Origin: DATKCA01 sp035544675
GTDB lineage: Bacteria > Acidobacteriota > Thermoanaerobaculia > Gp7-AA8
Length of the DNA stretch: 63,811 nucleotides
Assembly (NCBI GenBank): GCA_035544675.1
Contig: DATKCA010000217.1
Coordinates: 1 to 63,811, forward strand
Direction: 5' to 3'
Shown here: piece by piece, positions 24,589-31,785 of the stretch
Numbering within the stretch: position 1 is the first letter of the stretch
Layout: every line of letters begins with the position of its first letter
The notes under the pieces: model-generated
Databases searched by the model: none
Told to the model about the DNA's origin: nothing
Seen by the model: the letters and a program-made list of their open reading frames with translations, nothing else
Translations under genes and position numbers: made by a program

Positions 24589-26034
24589 CCGCCCGCCCTT
24601 CTTCAGGGCCGTGAGGCGGCTCTTGGCCTGCTGGTTCTCCGGTGCGATCTTCAGGACGTCCTCGTAGCAGCTCTGAGCGCGCGCGGCCAGACCCTCGGTC
24701 TTGTAGAGATCGCCGAGCGAGATCATCGCGTCGACGAAGTTCGGATCGACGGAGAGGGCCATCTGGAAACTCTCCGCCGCGTCGCGTCTCCACTTCGGGT
24801 TGCGCTCCTGGCACGTGCCGAGGAGGTACCAGGCCGGCGCGTTTTCGGGTGAGTACTCCACGGACTGTTTCAGCAGGACGATCGCGCCGTAATAGTCGCC
24901 CTGCACGGCGAGATCCCGTGCCTTGGTGAAATTCTGGTCGGCGATGGAGCGCTGCGTCATCCGCTGATGCATCGAGACGTCTGACGATCGCCCTCCGCGC
25001 TCGTGCAGCATCTTGTCGTAGGCGGTGCGCTGAGCCACGTCTTTGAGGACGGCCACGGCCTCGTCGATGCGCCGGTTGATCGAGGTGATCGCGTCGCGCA
25101 CGATCGGCGGAAACGTCGACGGGTCGAAGTTCTTCCTCTGCTCGTCCGCGCTGGTCAGCACCTGCGCCCGCGGCGCCGCGCGCGGGATGTCCAGCACCTG
25201 ATAGTGATCGAGCGCCGGCAGCTGTCGCGACATGGCCACGGCGCGCAGCGAGCGCTGGTCACTGGATCCGATCGCCGCCAGGAGCTCCAGGTCGCGCTGC
25301 ATGTCGTCGAAGCTGAGCGGCTGCTGTGTCTCTTCCTTGTATTCGACGATGGTGAAGAGCCCGAGACAGAGCATCCCGATGACGACTTTCGCCGCCGTGA
25401 CCGAGTCGGCCGAGAAGTGTTTGAGAAACGCCTCAATCGGCTGAGGCTCGGCCAGCTCGTTCGCGATCCTCCGCTCGTTGTCGTTGAGCGGAATCGTGTC
25501 GAGGTTGAAGCGGCTGTTGCGGGCCGGCCCGATCTCCCGCTTCAGATCCCCCAGCGAGCGCCGCAGAACCAGCCCGTTCGTGATCGAGCGGACTCCTTCC
25601 AGGATCAGGGCCGCCGTCGACTGCAGAAAGACCCGCTTTTCCGGCTCGATGGCGGCGTCTTCTGTGAAGGCGGCCGTTCCCTCGTCGAGCGAGAACAGCG
25701 GGATGAACTGCGCCGCCACCCACTCCCGGAGCAGAGTCTGGCGCCAGGCGAGCTCGAGGAGGCCTGATTCGTGAAATCTCGAGACCGCGTCCGTGGAGTC
25801 GCCTGAGGCCATCTCGACGGCCCGCTCCTGGGCGACCACGCCCCGGCGAACCAGAAAGTCAGCCAGCGAGTCGTCCGGAGCCACCGAGATGATGAGAACC
25901 AGTTCGCCCTGGGACCAGTAGAGCGTTTTCCGGATCGGCGGCCGGATGATGGTGAGGTATCCCGTCCCCCGGTTCTGGAGAATCTCCCCGACGATCACCG
26001 CGAATGGTGTGATCTCGATCCGTTCCAGGCTCAC
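24586..26034 (-). CDS. PATAN (DUF4388)-like, J-like and TPR multidomain protein
   Basis: A 482-residue cytoplasmic protein. Residues 1-160 resemble DUF4388/PATAN (ILQNRGTGYLTIIRPPIRKTLYWSQGELVLI). Residues about 275-345 look like a degenerate J domain (LDHYQVLDIPRAAP ... AITSINRRIDEAVAVLKDVAQRTAYDKML) without a clear HPD. Residues 365-480 are TPRs (GDYYGAIVLLKQSVEYSPENAPAWYLLGTC; MALSVDPNFVDAMISLGDLYKTEGLAARAQSCYEDVLKIAP). Such proteins are common in delta-proteobacteria and Acidobacteria, often near two-component or GTPase signalling. GTG 26034 is the start. It is convergent with korAB and divergent from the TPR gene. Confidence 0.85.
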   Translation of the reverse strand: MSLERIEITPFAVIVGEILQNRGTGYLTIIRPPIRKTLYWSQGELVLIISVAPDDSLADFLVRRGVVAQERAVEMASGDSTDAVSRFHESGLLELAWRQTLLREWVAAQFIPLFSLDEGTAAFTEDAAIEPEKRVFLQSTAALILEGVRSITNGLVLRRSLGDLKREIGPARNSRFNLDTIPLNDNERRIANELAEPQPIEAFLKHFSADSVTAAKVVIGMLCLGLFTIVEYKEETQQPLSFDDMQRDLELLAAIGSSDQRSLRAVAMSRQLPALDHYQVLDIPRAAPRAQVLTSADEQRKNFDPSTFPPIVRDAITSINRRIDEAVAVLKDVAQRTAYDKMLHERGGRSSDVSMHQRMTQRSIADQNFTKARDLAVQGDYYGAIVLLKQSVEYSPENAPAWYLLGTCQERNPKWRRDAAESFQMALSVDPNFVDAMISLGDLYKTEGLAARAQSCYEDVLKIAPENQQAKSRLTALKKGGR

Positions 26035-26139
26035 GCGTTGGCCACGCTTTTAGCACATCCCTGCTGAGTTTGAATCATGGCACGGTTCGGGCTGCAGAAT
26101 GCGGCGGCGGTGCCCGGCTGTTCAGTTCTAATCGAGTGC

Positions 26140-26145
26140 TACGAT
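26140..26145 (+). promoter_or_regulatory. -10 box TACGAT, leaderless promoter
   Basis: TGCTACGAT is an extended -10 pattern. TACGAT ends 7 nt before ATG 26153, so transcription should start at the start codon. The first ATG (26144) overlaps the -10 and is unlikely to be used from this promoter. Confidence 0.5.
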
Positions 26146-26152
26146 GAAACCA

Positions 26153-28048
26153 ATGAAAGCAATGCTTGCCCTCTTCCTGGCCGTAGGCATGTCGGCGACG
26201 GGAGCGATGGCGCAGGAGCAGTCCCCGAGCGATCCCTACGATTTCCTCATGGCCAAGCTGGCCGCGGACGAAGGCCGCTACGACGAAGCGCTGTCGCGCA
26301 TCGAGAAGGTCATCGGCAAGGATCCGCAGAACCCGGTCCTGCTGTTCGAGCGGGCCATGATCCTGATGGATGCCGGCCGCCTGGACCGGGCCGAGCCGGA
26401 GCTGCGCCGTCTCGTCGCGAAGTCCCCCGATTTCTATGACGCCCAGCGCGTCCTGGGGCGTGTTCTTCTCGACCGCGCCGGCAACGACCGCGCCCAGGTG
26501 GCCAAGGCGCTGGACCACCTCCACGCAGCATTCAGGATCAACCCCGACGACCTCGCCACCGGCGTGACCGTTGCGCAGTTGCTCGTCTTCGTCGGCCGGC
26601 CGGCCGACGCCGAGCGTGTCCTGGCCGTCATGGTGGAGCGCTCGCCCGACCAGCGCGTGCTCAATTTCCAGTACGCCCAGGTGCTGACCAAGCTCGGCCG
26701 CGGCGACGAGTCCAAGCCCTACCTGGAGCGGGCCGTCGTCCTGGACCCGACGTTCGGGCCGGCCATCTTCCAGCTCGTCGACATTTATCAGAAACAGAGC
26801 GAGTGGACGAAGGCCGCCGAGATCGTCCAGCCTCTCATCGAAGAAGACCCGCTGAATATCGATCTGCGGCGCCAGCAGGCGTATTTCTACCTGCGCGCCG
26901 GCAATCCGGAGAAGGCGCGGACCGCGTTCAGCGCTCTCGTCGAGGCCGATCCGCTCGACGCGCGGTCCCTTTTTTACCTGGCCGAGGCGCTGAACGACCT
27001 CGAGCAGTACGCGGAAGCAGACAAGATCTATCGCCGCCTGCTCGAGCGGACGCCTGACGATCCCGACCTGCTGGCCAGTTTCGGTCTGGCCCAGTCCGGA
27101 CAGCGCCACTTCGACGAAGCCGAAACGACGTTCAAGTCGCTGCTGCGGCTGCCGGACCTGCCGGACAACCTCGTGGCGCTCGCCCAGACCCAGCTCGCCT
27201 ACATCGAGCTCGAGCGGGGGAACCTGGGCGGTGCCATCGACACGGCCAGGCCGCTGTTCATCTTCCGCGACAGGCCCAACGTGCAGGCCATCAACATCGC
27301 CCTCGATGCGCTGCGGCGCGAGAAGAAGTACACCGACGCCATCGCTCTGCTGCAGCCCCTCGCTGACCGCTTCTCCTCGGATCCGTTCCTGAACGCGCGG
27401 CTGGTGGAGTTCCTGCTTCGCGCGGGCGACCGGGACCAGGCCCGCACGGTTGCCTCGACGCAGGTCAAGTTCGGTACGCGCAACGTGATCGCCACCGCGG
27501 AGGCGCACATCCAGGCCGGCGATTTCCCGACCGCCATCACGCTCGTCACCAATGCGCTCGAGTCGAAGCCTGACGACGTCGATCTGCTGTTCGAGCTCGG
27601 CTCCGTTCAGGAGCGGAACTCCGATCACGCGGCCGCCGAGAAGGCGTTCCTGCGCATCCTCGAGAAGCACCCCGACCACGCCGCCACCCTCAATTACCTC
27701 GGCTACATGTGGGCGGACCGGAACGTCAACCTGGAGCGAGCGGCCGAGATGCTGGTCCGGGCCGTCGAGCAGGAGCCGCGCAACGGCGCCTACGTCGACT
27801 CCCTCGGCTGGGTGTATTTCCGCCTCGGCAAGCTCGATCTCGCGGAGAAGTACCTCAGCGATGCGGCGCGGCTTCTTCCCCGCGACCCGACCATTCAGGA
27901 GCACCTGGCGGACGTAATGGCCAAGCGCGGGAACTACGCGCGCGCTCTGGAGCTGTACCGCACCGCCCTGCAGCTCGATCGCGAAGGGAAGGAAGGCGAG
28001 AAGCTCCGCTCGAAGATCGCCGAGGTGGAGCGGCAGACGCAGCGGTGA
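26153..28048 (+). CDS. Secreted tetratricopeptide-repeat protein
   Basis: 631 residues. A Sec signal (MKAMLALFLAVGMSATGAMA) is followed by at least twelve TPR-like helical pairs over the full length, with typical W/Y/L/A-G-Y-A-P spacing (YDEALSRIEKVIGKDPQNPVLLFERAMILMD; YAEADKIYRRLLERTPDDPDLLASFGLA; AYVDSLGWVYFRLGKLDLAEKYLSDA). It is probably periplasmic and scaffolding; the C-terminal LGWVYFRLGK pattern is seen in TPR proteins of lipoprotein or outer-membrane assembly. Its TGA overlaps the GTG of the next gene. ATG 26153 fits the leaderless promoter; ATG 26144 is in frame. Confidence 0.9.
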   Translation: MKAMLALFLAVGMSATGAMAQEQSPSDPYDFLMAKLAADEGRYDEALSRIEKVIGKDPQNPVLLFERAMILMDAGRLDRAEPELRRLVAKSPDFYDAQRVLGRVLLDRAGNDRAQVAKALDHLHAAFRINPDDLATGVTVAQLLVFVGRPADAERVLAVMVERSPDQRVLNFQYAQVLTKLGRGDESKPYLERAVVLDPTFGPAIFQLVDIYQKQSEWTKAAEIVQPLIEEDPLNIDLRRQQAYFYLRAGNPEKARTAFSALVEADPLDARSLFYLAEALNDLEQYAEADKIYRRLLERTPDDPDLLASFGLAQSGQRHFDEAETTFKSLLRLPDLPDNLVALAQTQLAYIELERGNLGGAIDTARPLFIFRDRPNVQAINIALDALRREKKYTDAIALLQPLADRFSSDPFLNARLVEFLLRAGDRDQARTVASTQVKFGTRNVIATAEAHIQAGDFPTAITLVTNALESKPDDVDLLFELGSVQERNSDHAAAEKAFLRILEKHPDHAATLNYLGYMWADRNVNLERAAEMLVRAVEQEPRNGAYVDSLGWVYFRLGKLDLAEKYLSDAARLLPRDPTIQEHLADVMAKRGNYARALELYRTALQLDREGKEGEKLRSKIAEVERQTQR

Positions 28049-28644
28049 AGCGGCTGGCGGCAGTTTGCCTGTTGCTCATCGCAGGCTGCCGCACTACCAG
28101 GCCTGACGGGACGCCGTTCGCTCCGCTCGCGGCCACGACCGCTGAAGAGGCCCGGTCGGCCCTCGTCGATCGCGCCGCGACGTTCCAGGGAGCGCGCAGC
28201 ATGATGCGCGTGCGCGCCATCACGCCCGAGCGCACGCAGTCGTTCCGCGCCCAGCTCATCATCCACGACCGCCAGCGGATGGAGCTCGTGATCTACACGC
28301 CCATCGGAACGACGGCGGCAACCATCCGCGCCACCGGCGACCAGATCGAGTTCGACAGCCGTGTCGATGCCTCGTCGTGGAGAGGGACGGCAGAGGAGGT
28401 GGCGCGCTCGTTCGGCTTCTACGGCGCAGACCTCGATCCGGCCGAGACCGCAATGCTGCTCATCGGGCTTCCACCGCGACCTGATCTTCCCTACGAGATG
28501 ACCGCGGCCGGCATCGCCGGTCTGACGATCAACGACATCAGCGTGCGATTCGATCCGCCGGCGTTTCCGGCGCGGCGCGCGGCCATCTCGCGCGGAGCGA
28601 ACCGGCTCGAGGTCGAGCATATGGAGGTCGTGGCGTCCCGGTGA
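28045..28644 (+). CDS. LolB-like (DUF4292-type) lipoprotein
   Basis: A 199-residue lipoprotein: VKRLAAVCLLLIAGC has a good lipobox (L-I-A-G-C). The body is a predicted beta-rich half-barrel with segments like SFRAQLIIHDRQRMELVIYTPIGTTAATIRATGDQIEF, the pattern of LolB/DUF4292 proteins. The order TPR protein, LolB-like lipoprotein, ispE parallels the lolB-ispE neighbourhood of many Gram-negatives, which supports an outer-membrane lipoprotein-insertion role. Starts and ends with GTGA overlaps to both neighbours. Confidence 0.75.
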   Translation: MKRLAAVCLLLIAGCRTTRPDGTPFAPLAATTAEEARSALVDRAATFQGARSMMRVRAITPERTQSFRAQLIIHDRQRMELVIYTPIGTTAATIRATGDQIEFDSRVDASSWRGTAEEVARSFGFYGADLDPAETAMLLIGLPPRPDLPYEMTAAGIAGLTINDISVRFDPPAFPARRAAISRGANRLEVEHMEVVASR

Positions 28645-29441
28645 GAGTGCGATCGTACGCGAAGATCAACTGGTCGCTGCGGATCACCGGCAGGCGCGCC
28701 GACGGCTATCACGATCTGGAGACGATCTTTCAGCTGATCTCGCTGCACGACACCATGGCGTTCGAGCGCGCCGACCGGATGACGCTCACCTGTGACGACG
28801 CGTCGATCCCGCTCGATCAGTCGAACCTGGTGCTGCGGGCGGCGCGCGCGCTGGGAAATCCACCCGTGAAGATCGAGCTGCGGAAGGAGATCCCGGCGGG
28901 TGGAGGGCTGGGCGGCGGGTCGTCGAATGCGGCGACGACGCTGCGCGCGCTCGACGAGATGTTCGAGTTGCATACCCCGGCCCCCCGCCTGCGCGAGCTC
29001 GCATTGGCGCTCGGTTCCGACGTGCCCTTCTTTCTGCTGGGAGGAACGGCCTATGCGACGGGTCGAGGCCAGGTCCTGACGCCGCTGCCGCCCCTCGGCG
29101 GCGTGCCGCTGCTCCTCGTGCTGCCGGAGGAGCGCGTCTCGACCGCCGAGGCGTTCGCGCTGATCTCCTCGTATTCGAAGCCGGTCGGGATTCCCCGCCA
29201 GACGCTGTTCGCGCGGCCGGAGCTGCTCGTGAACGACTTCGAGGAGCCGGTCTTCGCCAGGCTGCCGCGCCTGCGCGAGCACAAGAATGCGCTGCTCGCC
29301 GCCGGCGCGCTATGGGCGGGGATGAGCGGATCGGGCTCGACGATCGCGGGGGCGTTCGAGACGGCGGCGGAGCGAGACGCCGCACGGCAACGGTTCGCCG
29401 ATGTCAGGACTGTGGCCGCCGAGTCGATCGCGACGGTGTGA
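28641..29441 (+). CDS. ispE: 4-(cytidine 5'-diphospho)-2-C-methyl-D-erythritol kinase
   Basis: A 266-residue GHMP kinase of the MEP isoprenoid pathway. It shows SYAKINWSLRITGRRADGYHDLETIFQ at the N-terminus, the ATP-binding IPAGGGLGGGSSNAAT (about 85-100), LGSDVPFFLLGG and WAGMSGSGSTIAG near the end. The start is GTG 28641, overlapping the upstream stop. At 266 residues it is slightly shorter than E. coli IspE but complete. Confidence 0.96.
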   Translation: MRVRSYAKINWSLRITGRRADGYHDLETIFQLISLHDTMAFERADRMTLTCDDASIPLDQSNLVLRAARALGNPPVKIELRKEIPAGGGLGGGSSNAATTLRALDEMFELHTPAPRLRELALALGSDVPFFLLGGTAYATGRGQVLTPLPPLGGVPLLLVLPEERVSTAEAFALISSYSKPVGIPRQTLFARPELLVNDFEEPVFARLPRLREHKNALLAAGALWAGMSGSGSTIAGAFETAAERDAARQRFADVRTVAAESIATV

Positions 29442-29483
29442 GGCTGGGGCTGCGTCTGACCGGGAAACGGCAAAGCACCACCG

Positions 29484-30077
29484 TTACGACGTGATCCTTA
29501 CCGCCTCGAGACGGTTCTCGATCGCGCGCATCGCGCGCGACAGCGCGTCGCGATCGGTCCGCAACTCGTACGCGAAGTTTGCGCCGAAGAACAGCGAGTT
29601 CAGCTCGAAGGCGAGCTGTTTGACGTCGACGGCCGGATCGAGATGGCCTTCATCGCGGGCCTTGGCGATGGCGGTCTCCAGCGACTCGACCCAGCTGTCC
29701 ATGGCTTTGGCGATGGCATCGCGCACCGGACCCTCCCGCCCGTCGAACTCGAACGATGCGGCGGCGAAGAAACAGCCGCCCGGAAACACCTTCCGCTCCA
29801 CGTAGGCGATCCAGTTGCGGCAGATGGCCACGAGGCGGGGATACCCGCGCGGCTCTCGAAGGGCGGGGCGGAAGACTTCGCTGAGGAACCGCTCGCGCGC
29901 CGCCTGGATCGCGGCGAGCTGCAGTTCCTCTTTCGAGCCGAAGTGCGCGAACAGACCGCTCTTGCTCATGCCGAGGTCGTCGGCGAGGCGGCCGATGGTG
30001 AGGCCTTCGAGACCCTGGAGCGACGCGAAGTCGACCGCGCGCTCCAGGATGCTCAGGCGTGTGCGGTCGCCCTTCAT
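29484..30077 (-). CDS. TetR/AcrR family transcriptional regulator
   Basis: 197 residues. The N-terminal helix-turn-helix is clear (RLSILERAVDFASLQGLEGLTIGRLADDLGMSKSGLFAHFGSKEEL, about 5-50), followed by a helical ligand-binding domain containing KVFPGGCFFAAASFEFDGREGPVRDAI, a signature shared by TetR regulators of fatty-acid or xenobiotic genes. ATG 30077 overlaps the TGA of the upstream thioesterase as ATGA, so the regulator is co-transcribed with its likely target and probably autoregulates through the palindrome at 30549-30560. Confidence 0.94.
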   Translation of the reverse strand: MKGDRTRLSILERAVDFASLQGLEGLTIGRLADDLGMSKSGLFAHFGSKEELQLAAIQAARERFLSEVFRPALREPRGYPRLVAICRNWIAYVERKVFPGGCFFAAASFEFDGREGPVRDAIAKAMDSWVESLETAIAKARDEGHLDPAVDVKQLAFELNSLFFGANFAYELRTDRDALSRAMRAIENRLEAVRITS

Positions 30078-30520
30078 GCCAGGGAGGGAAGGTCCTTGCG
30101 CAGCGCCTCGTGCCTGGCCCGGAACGGCATGCTCCACGCGGCGGGGCGATGCGACTGGGCGTCGAGATTCAGGATCGTCCTGTCTCCGCGTGCGTAGGCG
30201 ACGCGGCCGTCGGCGCTCGAGCAGATGAAGCCGTAGACGCAGCTGGTTTCGTCGAGCTCGTCGACCCAGACGTCGATGCGCATGAGCGCCGGGCCGGTCA
30301 TGGGGTTGAGAAACTCGATGTGGATGTCGCGGACGACGTGGAGGTCGCCAAACGCCGAGCCGCGGCCGGAGACGTTGTACCAGGCCGCGATGGCGCTTTC
30401 GACGTGGGAGGTGAAGCGGGATGACGGGAGCATTCCGGCGGCGTCGAGCTCGTGGAGTTGAACGGGGGAGTGGAAGGTGAATTTCGGGTTGAGACCGCCG
30501 TCAGCAAAGGGTTCGAACAT
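30074..30520 (-). CDS. Acyl-CoA thioesterase (hot-dog fold, 4HBT-like)
   Basis: 148 residues with the length and pattern of 4-hydroxybenzoyl-CoA-type thioesterases. Near residue 17 is VQLHELDAAGMLPSSRFTSHVESAIAAWY, equivalent to the family's D-x-D-x-xGHV segment. This is followed by VVRDIHIEFLNPMTGPALMRIDVWVDELDETSCVYGF. It probably hydrolyses a medium- or long-chain acyl-CoA. ATG 30520 has AGGAGG 7 nt upstream; longer in-frame starts read through the GGGCAC repeat and the operator. Confidence 0.85.
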   Translation of the reverse strand: MFEPFADGGLNPKFTFHSPVQLHELDAAGMLPSSRFTSHVESAIAAWYNVSGRGSAFGDLHVVRDIHIEFLNPMTGPALMRIDVWVDELDETSCVYGFICSSADGRVAYARGDRTILNLDAQSHRPAAWSMPFRARHEALRKDLPSLA

Positions 30521-30540
30521 GAGGGTGCCTCCTGAGGCGT

Positions 30541-30570
30541 AGAATAGCACGAACGTTCGTTTTTGGTCGA
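30541..30570 (-). promoter_or_regulatory. Promoter with TetR operator for thioesterase-tetR
   Basis: Minus strand: TCGACC (30570-30565) as -35, 18-bp spacer, extended -10 TGCTATTCT (TATTCT 30546-30541). The spacer holds a perfect 12-bp palindrome, ACGAACGTTCGT (30549-30560), of the kind TetR-family dimers bind. Occupancy would block RNA polymerase, giving negative autoregulation of the two-gene operon. Confidence 0.7.
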
Positions 30571-30603
30571 GAACGAGAGGCGCCCCCCTTAGCCAGGTGG
30601 AAT

Positions 30604-30631
30604 GGAGCGCCGGTGTCCTCACCGGCGCCCC
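30604..30631. repeat. Dispersed hairpin (GGAGCGCCGGTG / CACCGGCGCCCC)
   Basis: A 12-bp stem with one mismatch and a TCCT loop. Near-identical hairpins occur at 44809-44835 and 44847-44874, and a degenerate half near 36316-36341. It is the head of a longer composite repeat with the GGGCAC array. Confidence 0.75.
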
Positions 30632-30655
30632 CTGGCGGGGAGGGGGACGAAAAGC

Positions 30656-30702
30656 CGGGCTCGGGCACGGGCACGGGCACGGGCACGGGCACGGGCTCGG
30701 GA
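30656..30702. repeat. GGGCAC hexamer array
   Basis: Six to seven tandem GGGCAC/GGGCTC units preceded by GGGGGACGAAAAGCC. The same composite (hairpin, G-run, GACGAA, AGCCGGGC, hexamers, GTCAAA) recurs at 44847-44946. Confidence 0.85.
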
Positions 30703-30751
30703 ACGTCAAAGCCTCGCACTGGCAGACGCCAGGAATGGCGGCGCTCGAACC

Positions 30752-31747
30752 CTAATCCTTGTAGATACTCACCTTCGGCACTCCATCCGCCCCGATCCAC
30801 CCGCGGTACATCCCCTCGCTGTTGAAGGGCATGGCGAAGTTGCCCTTCGCGTCGAGAGCGATCACGCCTCCCTCCCCACCCACCGCCTTCAGCTTCCTGT
30901 TGATCACTTCCTCGCCCGCCTGCTGCACGGTCATGCCTCGATACTTCATCAGCGCCGCGATGTCGTACGCCACGGTCCAGCGGATGAAGAACTCGCCGTG
31001 CCCCGTTGCCGAGACCGCACACGACTCGTTGTCGGCGTAGTTGCCGGCGCCGATGATCGGCGAGTCTCCGATGCGGCCGAACTGCTTGTTCGTCATCCCG
31101 CCTGTCGATGTCGCCGCGGCGAGGTTGCCGGCCCGGTCGACGGCGACGGCTCCGACCGTTCCGTGCTTGTGCTCGGGGCCGGCAGGCAGCGCGCTCTGCG
31201 GCGAGGTTTCGCTGCGCAGCTGGTTCTGCAGCGACTTCCATCGCCGCTCGGTCCAGAAGTACGACGGATCGACGATCTCCAGCCCCATCTTCGTGGCGAA
31301 GAGCTCCGCGCCCCTTCCGGTCATCATCACGTGCGGCGACTTCTCCATGACGGCGCGCGCGGCGGAGATCGGGTTCCTGATGATGGTCACGCCGGCGACG
31401 GCACCCGCCTTCTTCGTCTTCCCCTCCATGATCGACGCGTCCAGCTCGTTGCGTCCCTCGTGGGTGAAGACCGCGCCCTTTCCGGCGTTGAACAGGGGGT
31501 TGTCTTCGAGCACGCGGATGGTGGCCTCGACGGCATCGATGCTCGAACCGCCGCGCGCAAGGACGGCGTGGCCAGTGCGCAGGGCTTCTTCCAGCGCCGC
31601 GCGGTACTGCTTCTCGGCCTCCGCGGTCATGCTGCCGCGCGTGATCGTCCCTGCGCCGCCGTGCACGACCAGCATGGCCTTCGACCCTTGAGCGACCGCG
31701 CTGCCGGGCAGCAGCGCCATCATCAGCATCGCAGAAATCAAACGCAT
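30752..31747 (-). CDS. Isoaspartyl peptidase / plant-type L-asparaginase (Ntn hydrolase), secreted
   Basis: About 331 residues with a Sec signal (MRLISAMLMMALLPGSAVA). LVVHGGAGTI, GSSIDAVEATIRVLEDNPLFNAGKGAVFTHEGRNELDASIMEG and KHGTVGAVAVDRAGNLAAATSTGGMTNK are the hallmarks of the family. HGTVGAVA contains the autocleavage Gly-Thr, the Thr becoming the N-terminal nucleophile. It removes isoaspartyl dipeptides or free Asn in the periplasm. ATG 31747 is preferred because AGGAG sits 9 nt upstream; ATG 31756 touches the ribosome-binding site. Only 38 bp separate it from the divergent metalloprotease-like gene. Confidence 0.92.
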   Translation of the reverse strand: MRLISAMLMMALLPGSAVAQGSKAMLVVHGGAGTITRGSMTAEAEKQYRAALEEALRTGHAVLARGGSSIDAVEATIRVLEDNPLFNAGKGAVFTHEGRNELDASIMEGKTKKAGAVAGVTIIRNPISAARAVMEKSPHVMMTGRGAELFATKMGLEIVDPSYFWTERRWKSLQNQLRSETSPQSALPAGPEHKHGTVGAVAVDRAGNLAAATSTGGMTNKQFGRIGDSPIIGAGNYADNESCAVSATGHGEFFIRWTVAYDIAALMKYRGMTVQQAGEEVINRKLKAVGGEGGVIALDAKGNFAMPFNSEGMYRGWIGADGVPKVSIYKD

Positions 31748-31774
31748 TGCGTTCATCTCCTGACTCCGTACACT
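31747..31774 (+). promoter_or_regulatory. Promoter of the MA-like/propeller gene
   Basis: TTGCGT (31747-31752), 16-bp spacer, TACACT (31769-31774), ending 11 nt before GTG 31786. It overlaps the 5' end and ribosome-binding site of the divergent asparaginase gene. Confidence 0.5.
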
Positions 31775-31785
31775 ACCACGCGCAC

